Counted from the first letter of the stretch, positions 9,305 through 18,964 are shown. The stretch is DNA of 64,000 nt from Modicisalibacter luteus DSM 23508 (GCF_000378505.1 NZ_KB899996.1:62001-126000), one strand, 5' to 3'. Made by a program: numbers and translations. Notes: a model not told the origin generated them from the sequence alone.

Positions 9305-10213
9305 ATGAATGAGGCAGTGGAGTGTTTTCTGGCCGATTTGGCGCAGCAGGCCAGCCCTGCGACCGTGGACGCCTACCGCCGCGACCTGGCGTCACTGCAG
9401 ACCTACCTTGTCGAGCAGGGGGTCACCGAATGGCAGGCGCTCGATGCCGCCCTGGTACGGCGCTTTCTGGGCCGGGAACGCAGCCGCGGCCTGGCCCCAC
9501 GTAGCCTGGCCCGGCGTCGCGCCGCCCTGTCGCGCTTCGCTGAGACACTGATGCGCCAAGGGGTGTTGCCGCTAAACCCTGTCAAGTTGGTAAGAACACC
9601 CCGACAGCCTCAGCATTTGCCCAGGCCGGTGGATATCGACCAACTGACCCGCTTTCTTGATGCGCCACACGATGAGTCACCACTGGCAATCCGTGATCAG
9701 GCCATGCTCGAGCTGTTCTACTCGTGCGGCCTGCGCCTGGCCGAGCTCGCCGCACTGAACCTTGACAGTCTCGACATGCGCCGCGTGCGGGTGGTGGGCA
9801 AAGGCAACAAGCCGCGTCAGGTCCCGGTCGGCAAACGTGCCCGCCAGGCTCTGGACGCTTGGCTCAAGGTCCGCGGAACATTTGCCGGGGATGAAGAATC
9901 GGCTCTGTTCGTCGGGCAGCGCGGTCGCCGTCTCGGCCATCGCGCCATTCAACAGCGCCTGGCTGAAAGCGCCGTCGCACGCGGCCTCCCGGAGCATCTG
10001 CACCCACACCGTCTGCGCCACTCGTTCGCCAGCCACCTGCTGGAATCCAGCCAAGACCTGCGTGCCGTCCAGGAACTACTGGGCCACGCCAACCTGGCCA
10101 CCACCCAGGTCTATACCCGGCTCGATTGGCAGCACCTGGCCAGTGCCTACGATGCTGCTCATCCCCGGGCCCGCCGTCAGCGCCAAACGCCCGGCGACGA
10201 CCCGACCACCTGA
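9305..10213 (+). CDS. xerC: Site-specific tyrosine recombinase XerC
   Basis: 302 residues. Resolves chromosome dimers at dif together with XerD. The N-terminal SAM-like core-binding domain occupies about residues 1-90. The catalytic domain shows the first Arg in SCGLRLAELAALNL, the Lys in VVGKGNKPRQVPVG, the HRLRHSFASHLL box, the second His in LLGHANLATTQ and the nucleophilic Tyr in VYTRLD. Arg, Lys, His, Arg, His and Tyr are all present, so it should be active. It lies between the DUF484 gene and a HAD hydrolase, the usual xerC neighbourhood. Confidence 0.95.
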   Translation: MNEAVECFLADLAQQASPATVDAYRRDLASLQTYLVEQGVTEWQALDAALVRRFLGRERSRGLAPRSLARRRAALSRFAETLMRQGVLPLNPVKLVRTPRQPQHLPRPVDIDQLTRFLDAPHDESPLAIRDQAMLELFYSCGLRLAELAALNLDSLDMRRVRVVGKGNKPRQVPVGKRARQALDAWLKVRGTFAGDEESALFVGQRGRRLGHRAIQQRLAESAVARGLPEHLHPHRLRHSFASHLLESSQDLRAVQELLGHANLATTQVYTRLDWQHLASAYDAAHPRARRQRQTPGDDPTT

Positions 10214-10223
10214 GGCCAACGCC

Positions 10224-10976
10224 ATGTCTCCCATCGATACCTTGACTTTCGACCTTGATGACACGCTCTGGGATAACCGCCCGATCATGGAGCGTGCCGA
10301 GCAGGAACATCATGCCTGGCTCGACGATGCCTTGGCCGTGTGGCTTGACGAGACCGTGGTCGACGAGGCCCTGCGCCAGCTGGGCCGCTACGGTGAAGGC
10401 TATACGCTGGAACATTACCTTCAGCGCCGCCTGGACGTGGCCCGGCGGCATCCGCTGCGTCGCGGCGACTTCACCTGGCTGCGCGAACGGGCCCTGGTCG
10501 AGCTGCTCGAGGAGTTCGGCCTGCCACGCAGCGCGGCCCACCTGTGGGCTGCGGCGGCCATCGAACGCTTCCTGACCCTGCGTCACGAGCTTACGCCCTA
10601 CCCTGAAGTCGTACCGATGCTCGACGCCTTGCGTACACGCTATGGACTGGCGGCCATTACCAATGGCAACGCCGACCTGAGGCGCCTGGAATTGGCCCAC
10701 CATTTCTCGGTAATCATTGCGGCTGGAGAAATGCTCACACCCAAGCCCGATGCACGGCCGTTTCTGGCGGCACTGGCGCGCCTGGGCAGCACCCCATCGC
10801 GGGCGCTACATGTCGGCGATTCATGGAACGAGGATGTGTTACCGGCTTGGCGGCTGGGGATGCGTGTTGCCTGGATCGACAAGCGCGGCGAAGACCCAGG
10901 GGCACTGCCCGAAGGCGTCTACCGGCTCGTCCATGTGCGCGAGTTGCCCGCGCTACTCGACCAGCTCGGGCGCTAG
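10224..10976 (+). CDS. HAD-family hydrolase (YigB-like)
   Basis: 250 residues from the ATG at 10224, 10 nt after xerC. Motif I is DLDDTLWDN (nucleophile and acid/base Asp), motif II is AITNGNADL, the conserved Lys is in [11 protein letters not shown] and motif III is [14 protein letters not shown]. The helical cap after motif I fits subfamily IA. In E. coli the gene at this place (yigB) encodes a 5-amino-6-(5-phospho-D-ribitylamino)uracil/FMN phosphatase; that activity is plausible but not readable from sequence. The 3' end overlaps the convergent engB by 24 nt. Confidence 0.88.
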   Translation: MSPIDTLTFDLDDTLWDNRPIMERAEQEHHAWLDDALAVWLDETVVDEALRQLGRYGEGYTLEHYLQRRLDVARRHPLRRGDFTWLRERALVELLEEFGLPRSAAHLWAAAAIERFLTLRHELTPYPEVVPMLDALRTRYGLAAITNGNADLRRLELAHHFSVIIAAGEMLTPKPDARPFLAALARLGSTPSRALHVGDSWNEDVLPAWRLGMRVAWIDKRGEDPGALPEGVYRLVHVRELPALLDQLGR

Positions 10977-11570
10977 CCAGGTATCCAGACGCATTCGGGC
11001 CTCATCCACCCCCTGCTTCTTGAGCGCCGAGAACAGCTGCACGCTGACCAGGTCCTCCCACTCGCGCAGTCGCTGGCGTACCTGTAGCAAGCTGCTCTTG
11101 GCCGCGCCCGGCTTGAGCTTGTCGGCTTTCGTCAGCAGGATATGCACGGGCATGTCCTGTTCGTCGGCCCACCCCAGCATCATCTCATCGAATTCGCTCA
11201 ATGGATGGCGAACGTCCATGAGCAGCACCAACCCCTGTAATGACGCGCGGCGCTGCAGGTAATCCGCCAGGTGACGCTGCCACTCAAGCTTGACCTTTTC
11301 AGGCACCTTGGCGAAGCCATAACCAGGCAGGTCGACCAGGCGGCTCCCCGTGTCTTCGCCCACGCTAAAGAAGTTGATCAGTTGGGTGCGGCCCGGTGTC
11401 TTGGATGTGCGGGCCAGTGCCTTCTGCTGGGTCAAGGCGTTGATCGCGCTGGACTTGCCGGCATTGGAACGTCCGGCGAAGGCGACCTCTCGGCCGTCGT
11501 CGGGCGGGCACGCCGCCAAGGTCGGGGCACTGGTCATGAAACGGGTAGCGTGGTAATTGAGGCGGGTCAC
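10953..11570 (-). CDS. engB: Ribosome-biogenesis GTPase EngB (YihA/YsxC)
   Basis: 205 residues from a GTG at 11570, chosen because AGGAAGAG lies about 8 nt upstream and the length then matches the family (E. coli 210). An upstream ATG at 11678 would add 36 residues. GTPase motifs are clear: G1 [10 protein letters not shown]2 region with [14 protein letters not shown]3 [11 protein letters not shown]4 LTKADK and the G5-like [10 protein letters not shown]. The family assists assembly of the large ribosomal subunit. It is divergent from cytochrome c4. Confidence 0.94.
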   Translation of the reverse strand: MTRLNYHATRFMTSAPTLAACPPDDGREVAFAGRSNAGKSSAINALTQQKALARTSKTPGRTQLINFFSVGEDTGSRLVDLPGYGFAKVPEKVKLEWQRHLADYLQRRASLQGLVLLMDVRHPLSEFDEMMLGWADEQDMPVHILLTKADKLKPGAAKSSLLQVRQRLREWEDLVSVQLFSALKKQGVDEARMRLDTWLAPELVE

Positions 11571-11784
11571 GGCGGGTCTCTTCCTGGCTAAGCGGCGAGC
11601 ATCGGTGGGGCTGTCATGGGCTACGTGCAGCAATATGGCCACATTCACCCCACCGAGGGGATTCGATATACTGCCCAACAGTTGATGTCGCCCTGGGCCG
11701 GGCTAGTGTACCACTCGGTACACGGCGGTCGCGAACGCTAGGCCATCGAGGGCTTTGGCACGCGGGCCTCCCAGCCAGACAAAA

Positions 11785-11790
11785 TATAAT
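11785..11790 (+). promoter_or_regulatory. Consensus -10 hexamer upstream of cytochrome c4
   Basis: An exact TATAAT lies 24 nt before the cytochrome c4 ATG in the engB/cc4 divergent region. There is no -35 at the optimal distance; TTGGCA lies 24 nt further upstream, which is too far. Transcription start would be near 11797, leaving a short leader. Confidence 0.4.
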
Positions 11791-11813
11791 GAAACGGCAT
11801 AGTGGGATTAGCG

Positions 11814-12422
11814 ATGAGAAAGTTACTGGCAAGCCTGGCTATCACTCTGGGTCTGGTGGGCACGGTTCACGCTCAGGTCGACGGCAATCCCTCAGCGGGC
11901 CGCGAAAAGGCCCAGGTCTGCGCGGCCTGTCACGGCCAGCAAGGCATCAGTGCGGCCCCGACGTTTCCCAACCTGGCAGGCCAGCAACCCAACTATCTCT
12001 TCAAGCAGGTCGTCGACATTCGTGACGGTGTGCGTCCAGTGCCACAGATGGCCGGCATCGTCGCCAACCTCAGCGATCAGGACATCGCCGACCTGGCAGT
12101 CTATTTCGCCAACCAGCCCGCCAATCTGGGCCAGGCCGACCCCGATCTAGCCCAGCGCGGTCTCGAACTCTACAAGGCCGGCAGCCTAGCCAAGGGCATC
12201 CCCGCATGCATGGCCTGCCACACTCCGACTGGGGAAGGTATCAACACCGCCCGCTATCCGGCGCTTTCAGGCCAGCATCCGGAATATACCGTGACCACGC
12301 TTAAAGCTTTCGCCAACGGTGAGCGCGACAATGACCCCAACGCCATCATGCGCGACATCGCCTCCAAGATGAGCGACAGCGACATGGAGGCCGTGGCCAA
12401 CTATGTCTATGGCTTGAACTAA
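11814..12422 (+). CDS. Cytochrome c4 (diheme, periplasmic)
   Basis: 202 residues from the ATG at 11814. A Sec signal peptide (MRKLLASLAITLGLVGTVHA) is followed by two homologous class I cytochrome c domains, each with a heme-binding motif: CAACH near residue 37 and CMACH near residue 133. Likely axial Met residues are in VPQMAG and in IASKMSDSD. The protein should shuttle electrons in the periplasm, typically to terminal oxidases. The order engB (divergent), cytochrome c4, dsbA, endonuclease-like gene also occurs in Pseudomonas. Confidence 0.94.
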   Translation: MRKLLASLAITLGLVGTVHAQVDGNPSAGREKAQVCAACHGQQGISAAPTFPNLAGQQPNYLFKQVVDIRDGVRPVPQMAGIVANLSDQDIADLAVYFANQPANLGQADPDLAQRGLELYKAGSLAKGIPACMACHTPTGEGINTARYPALSGQHPEYTVTTLKAFANGERDNDPNAIMRDIASKMSDSDMEAVANYVYGLN

Positions 12423-12450
12423 GCGCGTTTGGCGCTTGCATGCACATTAC

Positions 12451-12480
12451 CAAGGCGGCCTCGGCCGCCTTGTGTCGTTC
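12451..12480 (+). terminator. Likely terminator after cytochrome c4
   Basis: A GC-rich inverted repeat (CAAGGCGGC / GCCGCCTTG) begins about 28 nt after the cytochrome c4 stop and is followed by TGTCGTTC. The T tract is imperfect, so termination may be partial and allow read-through into dsbA. Confidence 0.6.
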
Positions 12481-12608
12481 CGACCCGGGGAACCGCCTTG
12501 CCGGTTCGCGTTCAAAGACGACATCAGTCTCGGGCGCAGCCCCGTGGCCGAGATTCTGATACCTTTATTAGGCAGAGAATCGTTAAGTACATCAAGGAGA
12601 CGTGGCAC

Positions 12609-13247
12609 ATGCTGAAACACTGGATTGCAATGGTTGCCGGACTTGGCCTTTCGACCATGGCCTTGGCCGCCCCGGTCGCAGGCGAGGATTATCAGGTGCT
12701 CGACGAGCCGGTGGAAACCAATGTCGACGAGGGACAGATCGAGGTGACAGAAGCCTTCTGGTATGGCTGCCCGCACTGTTACAACCTGGAAGCGCCGCTC
12801 AACGCCTGGGTGGCCGAGCTGCCGGAAGATGTCACTTTCCAGCGCCTGCCAGCGACCATGGGCGATGTCTGGACGACCCATGCCACAGCCTTCTATGCTG
12901 CCCAGCAACTGGGCATTCTCGAGAAGCTCCATGATGACTTCTTCGACGCGATCCATCAGGACGGGCGCAAGCTCGCCGATGCCGACGAGATTGCCGAGTT
13001 TTTCAGCAACTATGGCGTCAGCGAAAAGGAAGCCAAGGATGCGCTGACCTCGTTCGGCGTCAAGAGCCAGATCAATCGGGCCCATGCCAAGATGCGCGCC
13101 TATAAGCTGATGGGGGTGCCGGCGCTGGTCGTCGATGGCCGCTACGTGATCACCCCAAGCAGTGCGGGTAGCCTTGAGAACATGCCGCAGATTGCCGGTG
13201 CCCTCATCGAGCAGGTCCGTAGCGAACGCAGCAATCAGGGAGAGTGA
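12609..13247 (+). CDS. dsbA: Thiol:disulfide interchange protein DsbA
   Basis: 212 residues from the ATG at 12609, with AAGGAG about 10 nt upstream; the upstream start at 12429 would run through the cytochrome c4 terminator. A Sec signal peptide (about residues 1-20, ending in LAAP) leads to a thioredoxin fold with an inserted helical domain. The active site is CPHC in FWYGCPHCYNLE, as in E. coli DsbA, and the cis-proline is in MGVPALVV. It oxidises cysteines in exported proteins, with DsbB as the usual partner (not in this window). The next gene follows after 3 nt. Confidence 0.95.
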   Translation: MLKHWIAMVAGLGLSTMALAAPVAGEDYQVLDEPVETNVDEGQIEVTEAFWYGCPHCYNLEAPLNAWVAELPEDVTFQRLPATMGDVWTTHATAFYAAQQLGILEKLHDDFFDAIHQDGRKLADADEIAEFFSNYGVSEKEAKDALTSFGVKSQINRAHAKMRAYKLMGVPALVVDGRYVITPSSAGSLENMPQIAGALIEQVRSERSNQGE

Positions 13248-13250
13248 GCG

Positions 13251-14057
13251 ATGCACGCGCGTGCCATCCACAAAGGCCGTGCAGACACGCTGCGCCTGCT
13301 GACGTACAACCTGCAGGTCGGCATTCACACTTCGGCCTACCACCACTACATCACCCGCAGCTGGCAGCATCTGCTGCCACACGCCAAGCGGCAGGGACGC
13401 CTCGACCTGCTCGGTGAGGTACTTGGCCGCTTCGATATCGTCGGCCTACAGGAAGTCGATGGTGGCAGCTTTCGCTCGGGGAATGTCAATCAGGTTGAAT
13501 ACCTCGCCCATCGGGCGGGGTTTCCCTTCCATTACCAGCAGTTGAACCGCAATCTGGGCCGTGTGGCCCAGCACAGCAACGGCCTGCTGTCACGAATGTC
13601 GCCTAACCAGGTCGAAGAGCACCGGTTGCCTGGCACCCTGCCCGGCCGCGGAGCCATCCATGCCCGTTATGGCGAAGGCCCCGATGCTCTGCACGTCTTC
13701 GTTGCTCATCTGGCATTGAGCCACCGCGGGCGTGTGCGCCAGCTCGACTACCTCAGCGAGATCATCACCCCGCTGAAGCATGTGGTGGTCATGGGCGATC
13801 TCAACTGTACCCCCGATCAATTAAACGCCCATTCCCGATTCTGTACCTCGCTGCCGCTGCATCCGGTACGCCCGTTGCTGAGCTATCCATCCTGGCAACC
13901 GAGCCGGGCCCTGGACCATATTCTGCTGTCTTCCTCGCTTGAGGCAGGCGAGATCATGGCACTGGATCCGCTGACCTCCGATCACTTGCCGCTGGCAGTG
14001 GATATTCATCTTCCCGACGCCTGCCGTCAGACCATCCCTGCCTTGTCAGACCAATGA
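13251..14057 (+). CDS. Endonuclease/exonuclease/phosphatase-family protein
   Basis: 268 residues. The fold's motifs are readable in order: TYNLQVGIH, LQEVDGGSF (metal-binding Glu), FVAHLALSHRGR, VVMGDLNCTPDQ (Asp and Asn) and DHLPLAVDIHL (catalytic Asp-His pair). Metal-dependent phosphodiesterase activity is therefore likely, but the substrate (DNA, lipid or other) cannot be told. No signal peptide is evident. It starts 3 nt after dsbA with a good GGGAGAG ribosome binding site and is probably cotranscribed. Confidence 0.87.
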   Translation: MHARAIHKGRADTLRLLTYNLQVGIHTSAYHHYITRSWQHLLPHAKRQGRLDLLGEVLGRFDIVGLQEVDGGSFRSGNVNQVEYLAHRAGFPFHYQQLNRNLGRVAQHSNGLLSRMSPNQVEEHRLPGTLPGRGAIHARYGEGPDALHVFVAHLALSHRGRVRQLDYLSEIITPLKHVVVMGDLNCTPDQLNAHSRFCTSLPLHPVRPLLSYPSWQPSRALDHILLSSSLEAGEIMALDPLTSDHLPLAVDIHLPDACRQTIPALSDQ

Positions 14058-14252
14058 ACCATTGCCCTGGCGGCGGCCAGCGTTCACGCTAGCGTAGATT
14101 TTGCGTGAAGCGCGGCCATCGCCACCATCACGGCCACAAGCCGGACTGTGCGAAGATAGGCCCCCTGGCATGTCGAGTCTGCTGTCGCTCTGGGCAGCAG
14201 CGTGACGTTCCAGCAAAATAACGGCGCAAAACGCCTAGACTGAGAGGGTTCC

Positions 14253-14813
14253 ATGAATCGTGCTTCGTCCGTGCCAGCCCCCCTGGCCTGGATCGACGTT
14301 GTCACCGAGCGGTTGGGTAAGGCACTTGCCTGGCTGATCCTCGCGATGATGCTGATCCAGTTCCTGATCGTGGTGCTGCGCTACATGTTCAACTTCAATA
14401 GCATACCCATGCAGGAATCGGTCATGTACATGCATGCCCTGGTTTTCCTGCTCGCCGCCTCCTACACGCTGAAACACGATGGCCACGTACGTGTCGATAT
14501 CTTTTATCGGGGATTTTCGGCGCGTCGCAAGGCATGGGTCGACCTGTTCGGAACCTTGTTCCTGCTGATGCCGGTCATGCTCTTCGTGCTCGTCTCTAGC
14601 CTGGGCTACGTCAGCAAGTCATGGGCGATCCTCGAAGGGTCCCCGGATACCGGCGGCATTCCTGCCATTTTCCTGCTCAAGACGCTGATTCCCGTGTTCG
14701 CCGTACTGATGATTGTACAGGGCATCGCCGAATTGATCCGTAACGCCCTGATCATTGCCGGACGCATCGCGCCCCCGGCGCATGACGACGATCACCTTGA
14801 GGAGCGTGTGTAA
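14253..14813 (+). CDS. TRAP transporter 1, small membrane subunit (DctQ type)
   Basis: 186 residues with four predicted transmembrane helices (about 25-45, 60-80, 105-130 and 140-165). The family segment WVDLFGTLFLLMP follows helix 2. It pairs with the large subunit encoded 1 nt downstream to form a sodium-driven tripartite uptake system, with the binding protein encoded third. The gene order Q-M-P and near-zero spacing indicate one operon. A 195-nt gap upstream should hold the promoter; I could not identify a convincing one. Confidence 0.9.
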   Translation: MNRASSVPAPLAWIDVVTERLGKALAWLILAMMLIQFLIVVLRYMFNFNSIPMQESVMYMHALVFLLAASYTLKHDGHVRVDIFYRGFSARRKAWVDLFGTLFLLMPVMLFVLVSSLGYVSKSWAILEGSPDTGGIPAIFLLKTLIPVFAVLMIVQGIAELIRNALIIAGRIAPPAHDDDHLEERV

Positions 14814-16217
14814 ATGTTCGAATACATGGCGCTCGTGCTTTTCGCCGTCATCTGTATCGTGCTGATGTTCGGGTACCCGGTGGCGCTGTCGCTGGCCGGC
14901 ACTGCGCTGGCCTTCGCCGGGTTGGGAATGGGCCTGGAATCGCTGGGCATCGACGCCAATTTCGACTCGGCCTTTCTGTCGGCGCTTCCCAACCGCCTCT
15001 ACGGCATCATGTCCAATTCGACGCTGCTGGCCGTGCCGCTGTTCGTACTGATGGGCGTCCTGCTGGAAAAATCCAAGGTCGCCGAGACCTTACTCGACGC
15101 CATGGCTCTGCTGTTCGGTTCGCTGCGCGGTGGGTTGGGTATCTCGGTGACCATTGTCGGCATGATGCTTGCCGCCTCCACCGGTATTGTCGGCGCCACC
15201 GTGGTCACCATGGGCCTGCTGTCGCTGCCGACCATGCTCAAGCGCGGCTACAGCCAGTCGCTGGCCACCGGCACGATCTGTGCTACCGGCACCCTTGGCC
15301 AGATCATTCCGCCTTCCATCGCACTGGTGCTGCTCGGCGACGTACTCTCCTCCGCCTATCAGCAGGCGCAGCTGGCCATGGGGATCTTCAGCCCCAAGAC
15401 CGTCTCTGTCGGCGACCTGTTCATGGGTGCCATCGTCCCGGGCCTGATTCTCGTCGCGCTGTACATTATCTATGTCGCTGTCATCGCCTGGTTGCGGCCT
15501 AGCGCCGCTCCGCCTGCGGATCGCCAGGAGCTGATGGAGGAACTCGGCCACCAAGGCGGCTTGGGCCTCCTGCTGCTCAAGGGGCTGGTACCGCCGATCG
15601 TGCTGATCGTTGCCGTGCTGGGCTCGATCCTTGGCGGTTTCGCTACGCCGACGGAAGCTTCGGCGGTGGGCGCCTTCGGCGCGCTGATCCTGGCCCTGGC
15701 CTACCGCAAGCTGGACTTCGCCACGCTCAAGGAAGTCGTGCGCTCGACGACCCACGTGACCACCATGGTCTTCCTGATCCTGATCGGTGCCGCGCTGTTC
15801 TCGCTGGTATTCCGCGCCTACGGTGGCGAGGAACTGGTCGTGCACTTGTTCGACAATATGCCCGGCGGTGTGGTCGGCGCGACGATCATCGTCATGCTGG
15901 TGATTTTCCTGCTCGGCTTCATTCTCGATTTCATCGAGATCACCTTCGTCGTCGTGCCGATCGTCGGTCCGGTGCTGCTGGCCATGGGCCTCGACCCGAT
16001 CTGGCTGGGCATCATGATCGCTATCAACTTGCAAACGTCGTTCCTGACACCGCCGTTCGGCTTCGCGCTCTTCTACCTGCGCGGCGTGGCACCGGACACG
16101 GTGCCCACCACGGCGATCTATCGTGGCGTCGTTCCCTTCATCGTGCTGCAGCTGGGCATGCTGGTCGCCCTGGCCTTCGTGCCGGAGCTCGCCACCTGGC
16201 TACCAGCGCAGTTCTGA
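14814..16217 (+). CDS. TRAP transporter 1, large permease subunit (DctM type)
   Basis: 467 residues and about 12 membrane segments, longer than the usual ~425. The extra length is a loop of about 50 residues (near 195-250) between central helices, often seen in the 2-oxoacid/lactate-type TRAP subgroup. Family features include the start MFEYMALVLFAVICIVLMFGYPVALSLAG and the repeated GATVVTMGLLSLPTMLKRGY and FLTPPFGFALFYLRGVAP segments. Carries substrate across the inner membrane using a sodium gradient. Starts immediately after the DctQ stop. Confidence 0.93.
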   Translation: MFEYMALVLFAVICIVLMFGYPVALSLAGTALAFAGLGMGLESLGIDANFDSAFLSALPNRLYGIMSNSTLLAVPLFVLMGVLLEKSKVAETLLDAMALLFGSLRGGLGISVTIVGMMLAASTGIVGATVVTMGLLSLPTMLKRGYSQSLATGTICATGTLGQIIPPSIALVLLGDVLSSAYQQAQLAMGIFSPKTVSVGDLFMGAIVPGLILVALYIIYVAVIAWLRPSAAPPADRQELMEELGHQGGLGLLLLKGLVPPIVLIVAVLGSILGGFATPTEASAVGAFGALILALAYRKLDFATLKEVVRSTTHVTTMVFLILIGAALFSLVFRAYGGEELVVHLFDNMPGGVVGATIIVMLVIFLLGFILDFIEITFVVVPIVGPVLLAMGLDPIWLGIMIAINLQTSFLTPPFGFALFYLRGVAPDTVPTTAIYRGVVPFIVLQLGMLVALAFVPELATWLPAQF

Positions 16218-16334
16218 TCGGGGGAATGGTCCAGACTGATTAGTATGTGTTGGCGGTGGGTACCCGCCCACCGCCGCACGATGACAACCCTAGGCGCACA
16301 ACGCGCTCAACGACACAATAAGGGGAAATGCGCT

Positions 16335-17456
16335 ATGCAACTCAAGTCTCTTGCCGCCGTCATCGCCATGGCCAGCACCGCCACCGGCCTGGGCCTGGCA
16401 ACTGCCCTCGATAACCCCGCCCATGCGCAGGATGACACCTACAAGTGGAAAATGGTCACGTCGTGGCCGAAGAACTTCCCCGGTGTCGGTCAAGGGCCGG
16501 AGCGCCTGGCCGAGCTGGTCGACAAGATGTCCGACGGTCGTCTCACCATCGACGTCTACGGAGCCGGCCAGCTGGTCCCCGGCTTCGAGGTCTTCGATGC
16601 AGTCTCCGAGGGCACTGCCGAGCTGGGCCATTCCGCCTCCTACTACTGGAAGGGCAAGGCGCCGGCCGCACAGTTCTTTGCCGCGGTGCCGTTCGGCATG
16701 AACGCCCAGGAAATGAACGCCTGGCTGCAGTATGGCGGAGGTATCGAGCTGTGGAATGAGCTGTATGACCAGTTCGGCGTCGATGTCATGACCGCCGGCG
16801 CGTCCGGTGTGCAGATGGGCGGCTGGTTCAACAAGGAGATCAACTCGGTCGAGGATCTCAACGGGCTCAAGATGCGCATGCCGGGGCTGGGTGGCGAGGT
16901 CATGAACCGCATGGGTGCGGCGATCGTCAATATGCCCGGTGGCGAGATCTTCACTTCGCTGCAGTCCGGTGCCATCGACGCCACCGACTGGATCGGACCG
17001 TACAACGACCTGGCCTTCGGCCTGCACCAGGCAGCGGACTACTACTACTACCCGGGCTGGCACGAGCCGACCGTGATGTTCGAGGCCATCGTCAACGAGG
17101 AGGCCTACAACTCGCTGCCAGCCGACTTGCAGGAAATCCTCAAGACCGCCGTGCATGACGTGAACCTGTCGGTGCTCAACGAGTACACCGCGCGTAACAA
17201 CGATGCCCTGCAGACGCTTGTCGAGGAGCATGGCGTCCAGCTTAAGCGTTACCCCGACGACGTGCTGGCCGAAGCCAAGAAGCACTCACAGGCGGTGGTG
17301 CAGGAGCTGGCCGAGACCAACGACATGGCCAAGAAGATCTACGACTCCTACAGCGCGTTCCAGGACAAGGTCGAGAACTACCACGCCATCTCCGAGCAGG
17401 CGTACTACAACGCCCGTAACCCGGACGGCGATACCCCCACCACCCAGCAGCAATAA
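16335..17456 (+). CDS. TRAP transporter 1, periplasmic solute-binding protein (DctP family, TakP-like)
   Basis: 373 residues from the ATG at 16335 (GGGGAAATGCGCT upstream). The signal peptide ends near NPAHA-QDD, and the mature part begins YKWKMVTSWPKNFPGVGQGP. This start, the QSGAIDATDWIGPYNDL segment and the YYYPGWHEPT motif resemble the TakP / mannitol-chloroaromatic group of TRAP binding proteins, whose known ligands are 2-oxoacids such as pyruvate or lactate. Substrate is inference. A strong terminator lies 21 nt after the stop. Confidence 0.9.
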   Translation: MQLKSLAAVIAMASTATGLGLATALDNPAHAQDDTYKWKMVTSWPKNFPGVGQGPERLAELVDKMSDGRLTIDVYGAGQLVPGFEVFDAVSEGTAELGHSASYYWKGKAPAAQFFAAVPFGMNAQEMNAWLQYGGGIELWNELYDQFGVDVMTAGASGVQMGGWFNKEINSVEDLNGLKMRMPGLGGEVMNRMGAAIVNMPGGEIFTSLQSGAIDATDWIGPYNDLAFGLHQAADYYYYPGWHEPTVMFEAIVNEEAYNSLPADLQEILKTAVHDVNLSVLNEYTARNNDALQTLVEEHGVQLKRYPDDVLAEAKKHSQAVVQELAETNDMAKKIYDSYSAFQDKVENYHAISEQAYYNARNPDGDTPTTQQQ

Positions 17457-17476
17457 TCGCTGTAGCGCATCGGTCA

Positions 17477-17505
17477 CCGGGCTCGCGTTGCGAGCCCGGT
17501 TTTTT
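17477..17505 (+). terminator. Rho-independent terminator of TRAP operon 1
   Basis: A perfect 10-bp stem (CCGGGCTCGC / GCGAGCCCGG) with loop GTT is followed by TTTTTT. It lies between the convergent TRAP and nuo operons, 14 nt before the nuoN stop. There is no T tract in the opposite orientation, so it should act only on the plus strand. Confidence 0.93.
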
Positions 17506-17518
17506 ATATTCAGCGCTG

Positions 17519-18964
17519 CTAGCTCGTTAAGGTGCCCATGGCACGCACCCAGTCGATCATTGGCGCCGGATAGATGCCCAGCAGGACCACCAGCAGCGCC
17601 AGCCCCAGCACCACTACCCCGCCAGCACGTATGCCCCAGTCATGCGGCGCATCACGACTCTGCATGCCCGGCTCGACCAGATATAGCGTGACCATGACCC
17701 GCAGGTAGTAATACAGACCGATGGCGCTGCCCACGACGATGCCGCCAACCAACCACCATCGGCCTGCCTCGACCCCCAGCGCAATGATGTAAAACTTACC
17801 GATGAACCCCGCCGTAAAGGGAATGCCGGCCAGCGACAGCATGGTCACGGTGAGTACTGCCGTCAGGTAGGGCCGCCGCCAGAACAAGCCGCGATAATGA
17901 TGCAGCCCCGCGGCATCGCTGCCACCGTAGGGGCTCGACAGCAATGTCACCACGCCGAAAGCGCCCAGTGTCGTGATCAGATAGGTGATCAGATAGACGG
18001 CACCGGTTTCCGCCGCCAACCCGTCGCTGACCACCAGCGCTACCAACAGGTAGCCGAAGTGAGCGATCGATGAATAGCCCAGCAGGCGCTTGAGGTTGGA
18101 TTGGGTCAACGCCAGTAGATTGCCGACCAGCATGGTGAGCAGCGCAAGAGCCGCCAGCACATCATGCAGCCAGGCATCCTGGAAGGCCGGTGCCGACAGC
18201 ACCAGGCGCAACAGCACAACGAACACTGCCACCTTGCTGGCCGAGGCAAGGAACATCGCTGCCGGTCCTGGCCCGCCCTCGTAGACATCGGGGGTCCATA
18301 GATGAAACGGCACAACCGACAGCTTGAAGCCCAGGCCCACCAGCATCAGCCCGGCACCGGCCACTCCCCATGCGCCCGCACCCTGAACGAGACCCGCCGA
18401 TAGGCCGGCCAAGTCTAGGCGTCCGGTCTGGGCATAAAGCAGCGCCATGCCGAACAGCAGAAAGGCGGTACCCCCCGCCGATAGCACAAGATACTTGATG
18501 CCGGCCTCCAGCGAGCGACGCTCGTGGAAGGTATAGGCAAGCATCCCGTAGAGCGGCATCGACAGCAGCTCAAGACCGAAGAACAGCGTGGCCAAGTGCT
18601 GACTGGCCGACAGTACCAGCCCGCCAGCGGCGGCGCACAGCAGCAGTAGATAGAACTCCTCGCGAGGTCCTTGGTAATGCTCCAGATAGGCGTGGGCCAG
18701 CGTGGCGCAGGCCAGCGAAGAGACGAGAATCAGCACGGCGGCAAACATCGCCAAGCCATCCACGGCCAGCAGCGGCGTCTCGAGCGGCGCCACCTGCCAT
18801 ACGATGAGCAGCGAGAACAGGGCCAGATTGAGTCCGACCACCGTGGCAAAGGCAGTCCCTGAGTGATGACGCCGCCAGGCGATCCCCAACATCACCACAA
18901 TGGCCGTGACACAGACCAAGATCAACGGAAGTAGCGCAACGAGATGCGTCAAGGTCAGTGTCAT
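17519..18964 (-). CDS. nuoN: NADH-quinone oxidoreductase subunit N
   Basis: 481 residues, about 14 transmembrane helices. One of three antiporter-like proton-pumping subunits of respiratory complex I (with NuoL and NuoM). Conserved segments include the helix-7-region Lys in FKLSVVPFHLWTPDVYEGGP and the SIAHFGYLLVAL motif. The ATG overlaps the nuoM stop by 4 nt. It is the last gene of the operon; no minus-strand terminator is evident directly after its stop codon. Confidence 0.96.
   Translation of the reverse strand: MTLTLTHLVALLPLILVCVTAIVVMLGIAWRRHHSGTAFATVVGLNLALFSLLIVWQVAPLETPLLAVDGLAMFAAVLILVSSLACATLAHAYLEHYQGPREEFYLLLLCAAAGGLVLSASQHLATLFFGLELLSMPLYGMLAYTFHERRSLEAGIKYLVLSAGGTAFLLFGMALLYAQTGRLDLAGLSAGLVQGAGAWGVAGAGLMLVGLGFKLSVVPFHLWTPDVYEGGPGPAAMFLASASKVAVFVVLLRLVLSAPAFQDAWLHDVLAALALLTMLVGNLLALTQSNLKRLLGYSSIAHFGYLLVALVVSDGLAAETGAVYLITYLITTLGAFGVVTLLSSPYGGSDAAGLHHYRGLFWRRPYLTAVLTVTMLSLAGIPFTAGFIGKFYIIALGVEAGRWWLVGGIVVGSAIGLYYYLRVMVTLYLVEPGMQSRDAPHDWGIRAGGVVVLGLALLVVLLGIYPAPMIDWVRAMGTLTS

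Noticed and set aside
9762-10223. Upstream extension of the HAD hydrolase reading frame
   Set aside because: It overlaps xerC in another frame; the ATG at 10224 has family-like sequence and a sensible distance from xerC.
11755-11760. TTGGCA as a -35 for cytochrome c4
   Set aside because: 24 nt from the TATAAT, too far for a sigma70 spacer.
14172-14190. Possible sigma54 promoter (TGGCATG) upstream of TRAP operon 1
   Set aside because: The GG and GC dinucleotides are 12 nt apart, not 10, so the spacing does not fit a -24/-12 promoter.
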